Below, one piece after another: positions 8,872 to 17,402 of a DNA stretch of 25,383 nt (positions are counted from its first letter, which is position 1; every line of letters begins with the position of its first letter). A program made the position numbers and the translations under genes. The DNA is taken from assembly GCA_019057735.1 (NCBI GenBank), contig JAHLWV010000009.1, positions 1 through 25,383 of the forward strand, given 5' to 3'. Origin of the DNA: Promethearchaeota archaeon (lineage in GTDB: Archaea; Asgardarchaeota; Lokiarchaeia; Sigynarchaeales; SOKP01). Below the pieces are notes generated by a model, which was not told the origin of the DNA, made no database searches, and saw only the letters and a program-made list of their open reading frames with translations.

Positions 8872-9647
8872 TCAAGTGATTCAACCTCAGCGAACAGATC
8901 TGACTTTGGATTCGGGCACTGATACTCTTCTCTTCTCTTTGAAGCGTAAATTCCCATAGGTGTTCCCTGTAAAAATTGTTTAGGAGCTTCTTTTTCTAAG
9001 GCATCCAGTAAACTAATCATTTGTAGTAAAGCGGAAGAATCTGCCATATCTCGATGCGATAATAGAATGGAAACGGGTTCACGGCATTCATATCTAACAT
9101 TTAATCCAAAGGCGGTTATTGTTTCAGGTGTCAATGCTTTACCTCGAATATGTTCTAAACTTACATTTGTAGCTCCACACGGACTTTCTACAATTGTTTT
9201 TACTTCTCTGATAATAGGAATTTCACCATTACTATTTTGTAATTTCACTTCAAAAAGAGGATAACCAAAATGTCTATAATACTCATCTATTTCGTTAATG
9301 CCTGTTTTAGAAGTGATACAACACATTGAAGATGGCATGATCATCGTTGGATTATCTTCTCTTTGCTGTCTTAAGAAACCTTCGCCAAAATCAACTGCTA
9401 ATATGGTGGGTTTTTTACGATAACATATTTCTGCAACAACATCGGGATGTCTTACATATATTATTAATAAGTCGGCATGAGCAATATCTCTTTCTACTTG
9501 TTCACCCAAATCTACATCATCGATAAATTCAGCCGGATTTCTCTCCTGCATAGTTATAATTTTAGTGTCATTAAATTTTTTCTTTATAACTTTAGCTGCT
9601 CTATCTCCGTATTTTCCATCGCTTAAAATGAGAATTTTAAATTCTAT
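8868..9647 (-). CDS. DUF166-family protein with an irregular 5' end
   Basis: Resembles the archaeal DUF166 family, often labelled thymidylate-synthase-like, for which I know no firm function. Visible signatures include a HADLLIIYVRHPDV segment, a SSMCC cysteine pair and ESPCGATN. The first ATG in frame is at 9551 (227 residues). The reading frame upstream stays open to 9647 and encodes ILILSDGKYGDRAAKVIKKK, which looks like the family's N-terminal strand and DGKYG motif. No ATG, GTG or TTG occurs in frame between the TGA at 9648-9650 and 9551. The only obvious start is GTG 9651-9649, overlapping GGAG, and it is one base out of frame. So the true 5' end lies near 9647-9651 and needs an unusual start, a plus-one shift or correction of an indel. 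Low similarity to well-known proteins limits certainty. Confidence 0.7.
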   Translation of the reverse strand: MEFKILILSDGKYGDRAAKVIKKKFNDTKIITMQERNPAEFIDDVDLGEQVERDIAHADLLIIYVRHPDVVAEICYRKKPTILAVDFGEGFLRQQREDNPTMIMPSSMCCITSKTGINEIDEYYRHFGYPLFEVKLQNSNGEIPIIREVKTIVESPCGATNVSLEHIRGKALTPETITAFGLNVRYECREPVSILLSHRDMADSSALLQMISLLDALEKEAPKQFLQGTPMGIYASKRREEYQCPNPKSDLFAEVESLD

Positions 9648-9898
9648 TCACTCCAATTTAGTAAATTGATGATTTTTTCATAGTCTACATATGTAATTTA
9701 AACTAAGTCTTATTAATTTTACATTTATGGTTTATAATTTTCGTGTGTACATATCTTTTTAACATAGTAAAATTCTAAATTAAAAAGTATTTAGACAACT
9801 AGAATCTCTAATCTTGAAAATAGTCTCAGTTTGTACCTTATAAAAAAGAAGTCGATCCCCTATCGAAATATAATTCAATATTAGGTTTTGGGATAAGA
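9648..9898. other. intergenic region
   Basis: AT-rich gap between two minus-strand genes. It should hold the promoter of the DUF166 gene. A weak atccc/gggat inverted pair (9855-9892) lies close to the end of the coiled-coil gene; its loop is too long to call a terminator. Confidence 0.3.
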
Positions 9899-10780
9899 TC
9901 AATCTAATTTTCTTGCTCGTAACCATCCTTCCATAACGAGGCTTCGTAGTAATCTTTGATGCTTCACATCTCTTGTGTGGATTATTAAATTCGTATTTTC
10001 ACCCTCTCCAATAATAGCAAATAGTAGTTCTTCTCCATCGCGATCTATTACAAATCTATCTTTATCTTCATACATTCGAATAGTTATATTGTCAAGACTT
10101 TCAAACTCCATTAAAAGTTGTTCGTCATCCTCAAGACTAGGATCGATATAACACATAATTTTCATATTTACAGAAGCCCGTACTTCATATAAGTGCAGAT
10201 CTTGTAAATCTTTAATGTCGGGAACCGCAATAGTTACGTTATGAACAGCCTTAGAGAGTATCTCTCGAATTTTTTTCAATATTGAATCTTTTGGAATTTC
10301 AACATATGTCCAATCAACGATTTGAGGATCTGAGCTCGAAGCAAGGTCATTTCTTAATTTTTCGTTTTCAGCCTCTAACAAATCAAGGTCTTCTTCTTGT
10401 TTTTCTAACTCTCCTTTTAAAATGTCCACTTTCTTCTGACATTCTCCTAATTCATCTTCTTTGGAAGCAATAAGATCTTTATCAACAGTGGAGGAATTTA
10501 AGAGGTTTATTTTTTCATTTAGAGTTCTAATATTCTTTTCCAAATCTTTAATTTTCTCGTTTTTTATTTGCAATGAGGTATTTAAAGTGTCATTGTGCTG
10601 TTCTTTTAAATTCATTGAATCTATCATTGTTTTGATCTGATCTTCTTTTAGTTCCAAAGATTTGGTAAAATTATTTATAAGCTCTTCTTTGCTCTTTAAT
10701 TTTACATCATATTCCTCGAACTTTCTCAATGCTTTTTGCAGTTGTTCCCTTAGTTCAAGAATAATATTGTCTTCTTCCAT
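9899..10780 (-). CDS. coiled-coil protein with possible PLD/TrmB-like C-terminal domain
   Basis: Residues 1 to about 145 are an uninterrupted charged heptad pattern rich in Lys, Glu and Leu, predicted to be a long coiled coil. Residues 155-293 form a globular alpha/beta domain that starts with a helix (ILKKIREIL). Alternating strands and helices follow: VTIAVPDI, MKIMCYIDP, ITIRMYEDKDRFVIDRD, ELLFAIIG and NLIIHT. This order resembles the phospholipase-D-like effector domain seen in archaeal TrmB-type regulators, but no HxK catalytic motif is present, so it would be non-enzymatic. There is no DNA-binding domain. Oligomerisation through the coil with a ligand- or partner-binding head is an inference. 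It stands alone on the minus strand, with gaps of about 150-250 bases on both sides. Confidence 0.65.
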   Translation of the reverse strand: MEEDNIILELREQLQKALRKFEEYDVKLKSKEELINNFTKSLELKEDQIKTMIDSMNLKEQHNDTLNTSLQIKNEKIKDLEKNIRTLNEKINLLNSSTVDKDLIASKEDELGECQKKVDILKGELEKQEEDLDLLEAENEKLRNDLASSSDPQIVDWTYVEIPKDSILKKIREILSKAVHNVTIAVPDIKDLQDLHLYEVRASVNMKIMCYIDPSLEDDEQLLMEFESLDNITIRMYEDKDRFVIDRDGEELLFAIIGEGENTNLIIHTRDVKHQRLLRSLVMEGWLRARKLD

Positions 10781-10933
10781 TTCTATATCCCAAAAAACTT
10801 GAATTTTCTTTATATTTTAAGAAATATAATAAAAGAATTACTTTTTAACTCTTAGGTAATCGATAGTTTAATTTCAAATAAGAGTTGTAAAATAGAACAA
10901 AAAAGCTTACTTTAGAGAATCTATCTTCTCAAA

Positions 10934-11764
10934 TTATAATCTATTTTCAATTTCTCGAAATCTCTCACTCATCTTTTCAATATCACCTAAAAACGTAACA
11001 TGATATCTGCCTAGATTCTCACTTGTCACATCGGGTTCAATTATTTTTATTCCTTTCACTTGAAATCCGTCCACAATGGATTTCTTAATTGCGTCTTGTA
11101 TTTCTTTCTCTCCACGAATAGAAATATTAACGCCTACTAAATTATTGATAATCGTTTGATTGAAAATATAGAGTGGAAGCGAATAATAATCGCTCAAAAT
11201 TTGATCCCCGCGTGGTTTTTCTATAATATCCACTATTTCTAATCCCCGATTTGGATTTGAATCCTTGGTAATGTCTGAATTCTTAGAAACTTTCACATTT
11301 CCGTGTCCACAAGCAATGTCTTTATCTTTTGATTTCATCAAGCTTAATATTATATCTGCCTCAGAATTACGATAAAATGAATACATTAAATTGATTTCTT
11401 TTTTGAAAAAGATAATATCCGCTGCAGTCACAAAAAACGTTAATCTTGAAGATTTGAGTTTATTAAATTGGTTAAGACAAAGCATGAGGGCATCAGCTGA
11501 TCCCACCTGCTTAACTTGCTCAATGATTTGTAGTTCTATATCTTGAACTTTTAAGAGTTCTGCCCTAATTAATTCCTGCTTGTACCCTACTAATGCGATA
11601 AATTTGCTAAAACCTGCCTTTTTAAAGTTAGAAACAATACGGGTTATCATCGGAATTCCATTAATATTGATTATAGGTTTAGGAATTTGATCAGATAATG
11701 GTCTCAACCTCGTCGCTTTTCCCGCTGCTAATATAATCACATACGCATTATTTCTGGGTTTCAT
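10934..11764 (-). CDS. sugar-phosphate nucleotidyltransferase
   Basis: NTP-transferase of the RmlA/GlmU-N fold, which joins an NTP and a sugar-1-phosphate to give an NDP-sugar and pyrophosphate. The N-terminal signature is ILAAGKATRLRPLS followed by IPKP (residues 10-30); the usual G-x-G-T-R reads G-K-A-T-R. Further landmarks are VGYKQE, the GSADAL segment, TAADI at the metal-binding position, and VDIIEKPRGD. At 276 residues it contains only the transferase domain, without an acyltransferase or left-handed helix. The nucleotide and sugar cannot be told from the sequence. The gene is divergent from the Roadblock gene, 62 bases from its first in-frame TTG. Confidence 0.85.
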   Translation of the reverse strand: MKPRNNAYVIILAAGKATRLRPLSDQIPKPIININGIPMITRIVSNFKKAGFSKFIALVGYKQELIRAELLKVQDIELQIIEQVKQVGSADALMLCLNQFNKLKSSRLTFFVTAADIIFFKKEINLMYSFYRNSEADIILSLMKSKDKDIACGHGNVKVSKNSDITKDSNPNRGLEIVDIIEKPRGDQILSDYYSLPLYIFNQTIINNLVGVNISIRGEKEIQDAIKKSIVDGFQVKGIKIIEPDVTSENLGRYHVTFLGDIEKMSERFREIENRL

Positions 11765-11838
11765 AAAACTATATGTTTAAATTTGATTCCTATTACTATA
11801 ATGTTAATATTTAAATCTTAAAGAATTTGAAGATTTCC

Positions 11839-12576
11839 ATGTCTAAAGAAGACAATATAGAACTACTAAATCAAGAATTATCAGAATTATTAATTAAAGA
11901 AATCAACGATCAAGAAAGTCTTCTAGGTATCTCCATTTCCTCTCATGATGGTACGCCTATCGTAAGTGAGTTAAAAGAGGATATAGTAATGACTAAAGCT
12001 GAACTCTCTGCAGCGAGCAGTAGTTTAGTTTTTTTAGCTTCTAAAATGTTACACGATTCTTTAAACCAAAAAATCGCTTATACTTTAATAACTGGGAAAG
12101 AAAGAATTATTTTATCAATTCTTACCGATTATATGGCCCTAATCGCCTATTTAGATAGGGAATTAGCTGAGCTTGAAGGGTTAGATTTTTACATACGATC
12201 ACTTCGAAAATTTGCTATAAAAATGTCAGCAATTATTGAAACGAGTGATCTTATCAAGGAAGAAATCTTTGTTGCTCTAAAAAGGGCAATCCCTAACGCT
12301 CTAGTGATTGCTATTATCACCAAAGATGGTTTACCTATTAAAGTTCAGTCTACTATGCCAGAGCCAACTATTTCTGCAATGATCTCTGCAATTTATAATT
12401 TAGCGGGAGTATTATTGGAGGGGGGTCTAGAATTCTCGATAATAGGAGGAGATCACGGTTCAATTATTATCCACGAACTAGATGAGAGTAGAATTCTCGC
12501 AATCGCTGTGTCTGAAGGAAACGAAAAAATCCTAAGAAGTCACATTGCTAAAATCAAAGCGATTATCAAACAATAA
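11839..12576 (+). CDS. double Roadblock/LC7-domain protein
   Basis: Two Roadblock/LC7-like domains in tandem. Each shows the order helix, strand with a D-G turn (SISSHDGTPIVS, then AIITKDGLPIKV), long Ala/Ser-rich helix, strands (ERIILSIL, then GSIIIHEL) and a C-terminal helix. The domains span about residues 5-125 and 135-245. Roadblock proteins bind small Ras-like GTPases as dimers; in Asgard archaea they are abundant beside such GTPases. Here no GTPase gene is in the window. With two domains in one chain the protein could form the Roadblock platform alone. I chose ATG 11839; an in-frame TTG at 11827 has no Shine-Dalgarno support. It converges on the ATP-grasp gene with only 8 bases between stops. 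Confidence 0.85.
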   Translation: MSKEDNIELLNQELSELLIKEINDQESLLGISISSHDGTPIVSELKEDIVMTKAELSAASSSLVFLASKMLHDSLNQKIAYTLITGKERIILSILTDYMALIAYLDRELAELEGLDFYIRSLRKFAIKMSAIIETSDLIKEEIFVALKRAIPNALVIAIITKDGLPIKVQSTMPEPTISAMISAIYNLAGVLLEGGLEFSIIGGDHGSIIIHELDESRILAIAVSEGNEKILRSHIAKIKAIIKQ

Positions 12577-12584
12577 TCTTAAGG

Positions 12585-13835
12585 CTATCTAATTATCTTC
12601 TTTATCTTATCTACTACTTTTAAACTACCCAAATAAGAATCAGAAGAAGATTTAGCCTTAAATAAAATACTACAAACGGGTTCGCCTTTGTAAATGTTTT
12701 TAACTGGTTCCGACTTATCGTGAACGTATTCCAAGGCGTTAATTTTATTCAACAAGTCTTTATCGATTTCTTTAGGAGCAAAGAAAATCATCTTGGTTGT
12801 AAAATTTTCGATTTTCGCATTCTTCAGCGTTTTTTTAATGAATTCCCATCCCTTCTCTGTAAAACTTTTTATATGCAAATCTAATAAATTTATGTTCATT
12901 GCTTCTTCAGAAGCTCTTATTGATCCGGGAATTCGGGGATTGATCTCTATTAGATATGGATAATGGTTTTTCAGCACGAAATCGAATCCGTTTATTCCCT
13001 TTAAACCTAATTTGGTTGATAATTTCAACGAAATGTCAATAATCAGGTTCCTTTCTTCTGCGAATACATTAGCAGGGACTACATTTCCACAATACATAAA
13101 TTCTTTTGGAGCGTTAAGATATTTATTATCTCCGATTATCTGATGATTTACCGAAATTACTTCGCTTTCTATTCCATTAGATATTGTCGTACAACTTACG
13201 GGATTCCCCTCGATGTATTCCTGAATGAGCCAATCTTTTGAAATAAAGCCCTCTCTATTAATTAGATTAATGTTAAAGGTAAGATCGGATTCCTTCCGTA
13301 TTTTATATACATTTGTTCCACCAGAACCACTTTTTTTCTTTAATATAAAGGGATATTCTAACCTGTTAACTTTAGACTTATCTTCGTATAAGGAAATTGT
13401 TCTTGGAACATTGTATCCGAATTTTACTAATAAATTGAAAATAAATTCTGTGTTTCTACTTTTTTTAATCGCTTCTAAATCGTTATTCAGGTTAAAAATT
13501 TTATACTTCTTACGATTGATATCTTTTAAAATGTGAGCTCTCTCTTCTATACCGTCGTCTAAACCACTTCCAATTATTAAATATTTTATCTCTGGATATT
13601 TGTCTAAAAGTTCTAAAATTAAGAGGGAGAGATATTCACTATAATTATTTTTAGCTATATCATAGTTTACGCTTAATTTTTTGGTAAGAATTAAACAGTC
13701 TTTAACAAATGGATAGAGATCAAGATCTCCGAAGAAATCTACGGCATACACATCATATCCTGCTCTACTTAAGGAATATACTAGAGGTCTCGTGTTAAAT
13801 CCAGCGACTAAGACAGTTTTTTCTTTATTATTCAT
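12585..13835 (-). CDS. ATP-grasp ligase (COG2232-like)
   Basis: Predicted ATP-dependent carboxylate-amine ligase of the ATP-grasp fold, closest in appearance to archaeal COG2232 proteins related to biotin carboxylase. The N-terminus (7-35) is a Rossmann-like start, VLVAGFNTRPLVYSLSRAGY. The ATP-grasp core shows the glycine-rich loop KSGSGGTNV (168-176), QEYIEG (205-210), a GLKGINGFDF strand, and YLIEINPRIPGS (294-305) with the metal-binding Glu and Asn. Length, 416 residues, suits the family. Ligand and product are unknown. It lies 47 bases downstream of the AAA+-VWA gene on the same strand, so the two may be cotranscribed, but no functional link is evident. Confidence 0.85.
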   Translation of the reverse strand: MNNKEKTVLVAGFNTRPLVYSLSRAGYDVYAVDFFGDLDLYPFVKDCLILTKKLSVNYDIAKNNYSEYLSLLILELLDKYPEIKYLIIGSGLDDGIEERAHILKDINRKKYKIFNLNNDLEAIKKSRNTEFIFNLLVKFGYNVPRTISLYEDKSKVNRLEYPFILKKKSGSGGTNVYKIRKESDLTFNINLINREGFISKDWLIQEYIEGNPVSCTTISNGIESEVISVNHQIIGDNKYLNAPKEFMYCGNVVPANVFAEERNLIIDISLKLSTKLGLKGINGFDFVLKNHYPYLIEINPRIPGSIRASEEAMNINLLDLHIKSFTEKGWEFIKKTLKNAKIENFTTKMIFFAPKEIDKDLLNKINALEYVHDKSEPVKNIYKGEPVCSILFKAKSSSDSYLGSLKVVDKIKKIIR

Positions 13836-13882
13836 TAATTAAATAATAATAATAGAAGAACTTTAAGAAGTTAGTTATGATC

Positions 13883-16090
13883 CTAAAGTATTTTTTTCAG
13901 CTCGAGAATTAAGTTTTTGGGATTTACACGATCGAATTGGAATACTTCAGCGTTTCCATATTTTTTAAAGTTCTGTTTGATTTCATTCGCAGCAAAAAAA
14001 TTAACCCCTAAATTTCTTGTCGCATAAGACTTCTTTGGTTCTAACACCACCATATGCGCTCCTTTCTTAGATAGTTGTTTCGTTAAAGCTTTTAATTCGT
14101 TAACGATTAAAGTGTAATCTGATTGAACTTGAGCAACTAACTCAGGATTTTTATAGGATATATTTGCTCCTAAATCGCTACAGACAAAAACGACCGGAAT
14201 TATGTTTCTATTCCTTAGTTTTTCAGCGTCGATTAATTTTAGGCATTTTGTCAAAGCTGCGGCCATAGGAGTATAGGATTTTCCTTTGACTTTTTTGAGT
14301 TTGTTTACAGCAGATTTAAAATAGACAGTAGGTTTTTGAAGAACAACTGCTTCTTTTGCTCTAAAAATAATCAAACTTAACTTATCCTTTTTTCTATAAC
14401 CTTCTCGTTGGAGAGAAAGAATAACATCTGTCATTTGTTTTATTACATAAAACATTGAAGCTGAGCTATCAAGAACAAAGAAAAGCACTAAGGGAGCTCG
14501 ATACTCGTAAATTTTATCCATTAAGTCGTATTTGTCAAATTTAATTGGAAATTCAATATTTGTTTGGTTGTATATCGTGTTTTTTAAATAATTCCTTATG
14601 GTTGCATCTAGAGCTATGGTTTTGGACCGGTTAATGGGTCTCCTATACGATACATATCTACCTTTTTGAGAAGAAGCGATTTTTATTCGTCTTCCAATTC
14701 CTCTGCCACCATAATCAGAAACTTTTCGATCTTTTCTGATAGTATCTAAAACAGAAGTCATTTTGGTTTCCATCTGATAAATTAATGGCAGTGAATTAAC
14801 ACCGTCCTCAAAGAAATTGAATTCTCGTTCGTCGTATTTTGGGATATCTTTTACTTTCCAACCACCAGCAGGTGAAGGGTTTCGTTTCTTATTATCGGGG
14901 TATTTGGGTGGAGGCAGCTTCTGTTCCTTTGTTTCAGGGATGTCCACTTTTTTAGGATCAACTGATTGTCGTTTAAATTCTTTTTGAGGTGTGTCATCGT
15001 GTTTTAAAGGTCCCTCGGTATCTTTATTCGGTTGATATACCTTTGGATCTTCGTAAGCTTTTTTTATCTTTCCGTATACTTCGACTATTTTAGCCTTGAC
15101 TTCTTCTGGCGTCATTTCGTAATGAAGCGACTTTATTCTATGCTCAAAGACTAAATCCATCGCAGCGTTTAAATCTTCTTCCACAACTTCGGTTCTTCCA
15201 TTAAATGCAGCGTGGGCTCTAGCACACCTGATAAATGTGATGTCTGCTCTCTGCGAAAAAATATCTAATTCGTTAACTAATCTAGATACAAACTCATAGA
15301 CCGATGATGGAATTTTGACATCTTTAATTAATTCTCGGGCCATTACGATTTTTTTTCTTAATTCCTCTTGTTCTTGCTCGTATTGTTTTATGAATGCTTT
15401 AGGATCATCATCAAAATCGATTACTCTCTTTGTAATTTCTGCTCGTAGTTTTGAATCACGCGGGGCTTTTATTTTTACCTCTAAACCGAGTCTGTCAGCG
15501 ATCTGTGGGCGAAGATCCCCTTCCTCGGGATTCATACTACCGACTAACACGAACCTGGAGGGATGCATCACAGAAATTCCTTCCCTTTCGATAATATTCA
15601 CACCGGAAGCAGAAGCATCTAAAAGAGTATCGACGATATGATCTTGGAGCAAATTTATCTCATCAATGTACAGTATTCCGCGATTAGCCTTAGCAAGAAG
15701 TCCAGGGTGAAGACTTCTTATTCCTTCGGTTAAGACCTTATCAATTGAAAGAGAACCGGTCACCATATCTTCTGTAACCCCTAATGGAAGGTTGACGAGT
15801 CTCATATCTTTAGATTCAGTTTCTAAATTTCCTCCTTTTTTTTTATTGCGACATTCTTCACATAGATCATCTATATGAGATTTTGGATCGCACGAAAACT
15901 GACAATTTTTTACAACTTCAATGGCAGGCATAACCTCCACAAGAGACCGTACTCCAGTGGATTTGCCCGTTCCTTGTTGTCCAGTTAACAATACTCCACC
16001 AATTTGAGGATCGATAACATTTAATATAAGCCCGAGTTTCATACTATCTTGCCCTAAAATAGCAACAAAAGGAAATTGAACTTTACGCAT
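13883..16090 (-). CDS. Mg-chelatase-type ChlI/ChlD fusion (AAA+ plus VWA)
   Basis: One chain carries both subunit types of the magnesium or cobalt chelatase motor. The AAA+ module (about 1-345) has Walker A G37-QQGTGKS-44, Walker B YIDEIN with D143-E144, sensor-1 N187 in GSMNPEEGD, and R200 in ADRLG. It also has the ChlI-like insert with C63, C67, C77 and C80 (CDPK...LCEEC). A Pro/Lys-rich linker (about 350-425) follows, then a BchD-like segment (GRRIK...GRYVSYRRP...IALDATIR). The C-terminal VWA domain has a complete MIDAS site: D541-S-S543-A-S545, T607 and D639. The family uses ATP to load metal into tetrapyrroles, but no large H/CobN subunit is in the window. Its position 129 bases downstream of a JAMM gene suggests it may instead remodel protein complexes. 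That is an inference. Confidence 0.88.
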   Translation of the reverse strand: MRKVQFPFVAILGQDSMKLGLILNVIDPQIGGVLLTGQQGTGKSTGVRSLVEVMPAIEVVKNCQFSCDPKSHIDDLCEECRNKKKGGNLETESKDMRLVNLPLGVTEDMVTGSLSIDKVLTEGIRSLHPGLLAKANRGILYIDEINLLQDHIVDTLLDASASGVNIIEREGISVMHPSRFVLVGSMNPEEGDLRPQIADRLGLEVKIKAPRDSKLRAEITKRVIDFDDDPKAFIKQYEQEQEELRKKIVMARELIKDVKIPSSVYEFVSRLVNELDIFSQRADITFIRCARAHAAFNGRTEVVEEDLNAAMDLVFEHRIKSLHYEMTPEEVKAKIVEVYGKIKKAYEDPKVYQPNKDTEGPLKHDDTPQKEFKRQSVDPKKVDIPETKEQKLPPPKYPDNKKRNPSPAGGWKVKDIPKYDEREFNFFEDGVNSLPLIYQMETKMTSVLDTIRKDRKVSDYGGRGIGRRIKIASSQKGRYVSYRRPINRSKTIALDATIRNYLKNTIYNQTNIEFPIKFDKYDLMDKIYEYRAPLVLFFVLDSSASMFYVIKQMTDVILSLQREGYRKKDKLSLIIFRAKEAVVLQKPTVYFKSAVNKLKKVKGKSYTPMAAALTKCLKLIDAEKLRNRNIIPVVFVCSDLGANISYKNPELVAQVQSDYTLIVNELKALTKQLSKKGAHMVVLEPKKSYATRNLGVNFFAANEIKQNFKKYGNAEVFQFDRVNPKNLILELKKIL

Positions 16091-16127
16091 AATAATCGAA
16101 TATAGCTAATTAATTTATAAAGTAGAA

Positions 16128-16158
16128 AAGGGAATCATTAAAATAAAGATTTTCCCTC
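16128..16158 (-). terminator. imperfect hairpin between JAMM1 and the AAA+-VWA gene
   Basis: On the minus strand AGGGAAAATC pairs with GATTCCCT across an 11-base AT loop, with a two-base bulge, followed by TTTT. It could end or attenuate the JAMM1 transcript, or act as an operator. A TTTATAA element (about 16108-16115) lies just downstream and could start the AAA+-VWA transcript with almost no leader. Confidence 0.3.
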
Positions 16159-16219
16159 TAAACAATTGATTAGAAATAGGAAAATTAGAAAAAACATTTT
16201 AGAGTATTTTTTTCAAGGA

Positions 16220-17170
16220 TTAATACTTTTTAGCTAATTCTGTAAGCCTCTCATTCAAATTTTCAATGGTCTCGTCCCATTTAGACAGGATTTCTTTAAT
16301 TTTAGGGATAATAGTATCTCGTTCTTTATATTCCAGATAATCCATAAATTGTTTAATATTTTCTATTTTTATGAATGTTGTAGCGACAAATTTTCTAATA
16401 TCGCGAGTTTGATTTTCGAGTACCTCGTACACCCTATCAGACGCCCCTTCCCTCATAAGCGTGGCTAAATATTCGTCAGTTCCTTGAATAAGTGAATTTA
16501 ACTCATTAATTCGGTTATTTACGAACTTTTCATAGGTATCAAAGATATTGTCTTTTGGAAACATGTTAGTAATATCAATTAAGAATTTCTGAGTTAGCGC
16601 TACCAATTGTTCCTTAGTATCGAAACCATTAATAACGTAATCTATAGTGTGATAAGACGCTTGAATTCCTTTATTTACATCATCTAGGCTAAATATTTTG
16701 AATCCAGGATCCCCCTCAAGTTGTTTTATTGGATCACCTTTTTTAACGGGAAGCTCAATTTGTTTCACTAACCTTTCGGGATTAAATACTAATGAAATGG
16801 CAAGAGGATTATTTGTTTGATAACTTAAAGTAGTTTTGATATCAATATGGGACATCATTACCTTGAATCCAGGATGGCTGTGCCACCATCCTACGGTAAA
16901 TTCACCATTTGAAAAGGCTTCGTCATCAATAATAGAGAGAGCTTCATAATCTTCGTCACCCCATTTATATTGATCAATAACAGCATCCTTATCTAATTCT
17001 TGATGCATTATTGGATGTGATTTTGTTATATACACATCGTCTCCTTCATTTCTTCCAATAAATATACCAGAAACCTCAAGCCAATCGTCTTTATCAATTC
17101 GTTTATTAGCAAACCTAACACACGCTGCAACAGTAGTCAAATAAGCCTCTTTGGGAATAATTACTGTCAT
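16220..17170 (-). CDS. JAMM/MPN+ metallopeptidase-fold protein (JAMM1)
   Basis: JAMM (MPN+) zinc isopeptidase fold at residues about 5-145, with E32 in LEVSGIFIG, H97 and H99 in WWHSHPG, S107 and D110. Spacing from H99 to D110 is the canonical H-x10-D, and PGF after the second His recalls Rpn11. All catalytic residues are present, so it should be an active zinc hydrolase. The C-terminal 170 residues are helical and charged, ending in a coiled-coil-like LNERLTELAKKY. In eukaryotes and Asgard archaea such proteins remove ubiquitin-like modifiers; the substrate here is unknown. It lies upstream of the AAA+-VWA gene and divergent from the zinc-ribbon gene. Confidence 0.88.
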   Translation of the reverse strand: MTVIIPKEAYLTTVAACVRFANKRIDKDDWLEVSGIFIGRNEGDDVYITKSHPIMHQELDKDAVIDQYKWGDEDYEALSIIDDEAFSNGEFTVGWWHSHPGFKVMMSHIDIKTTLSYQTNNPLAISLVFNPERLVKQIELPVKKGDPIKQLEGDPGFKIFSLDDVNKGIQASYHTIDYVINGFDTKEQLVALTQKFLIDITNMFPKDNIFDTYEKFVNNRINELNSLIQGTDEYLATLMREGASDRVYEVLENQTRDIRKFVATTFIKIENIKQFMDYLEYKERDTIIPKIKEILSKWDETIENLNERLTELAKKY

Positions 17171-17397
17171 ATTTTTAATTCAATGATTTCTTTTTTGATA
17201 TGCTTTGCTTATACAACATCTTATATTTATGTCTATTTTTTTAGATTTTATTTTACCTCGAGTGTGATTAAACTCCAAATAATCTTTTTTTTTCAACCAA
17301 ATATAAAATTATTTAAACTCGAAATCCACAATAATATTATAATTTCAACAAATTAAATTTGATTCCAATTAATTAGATTTTAAAATAAATTGAGCTG
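17171..17397. other. divergent promoter region
   Basis: Lies between JAMM1 (minus) and the zinc-ribbon gene (plus). TATA-like stretches are seen near 17208-17215 for JAMM1 and near 17332-17343 (atattataatt) for the plus-strand gene. No RNA gene was found. Confidence 0.3.
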
Positions 17398-17402
17398 ATG
17401 CA

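Noticed and set aside
9854..9900. GATCCC ... GGGATAAGATC inverted pair near the end of the coiled-coil gene.
   Set aside because: The stem is only about 5 bases and the loop about 30, so a hairpin is unlikely to be stable.
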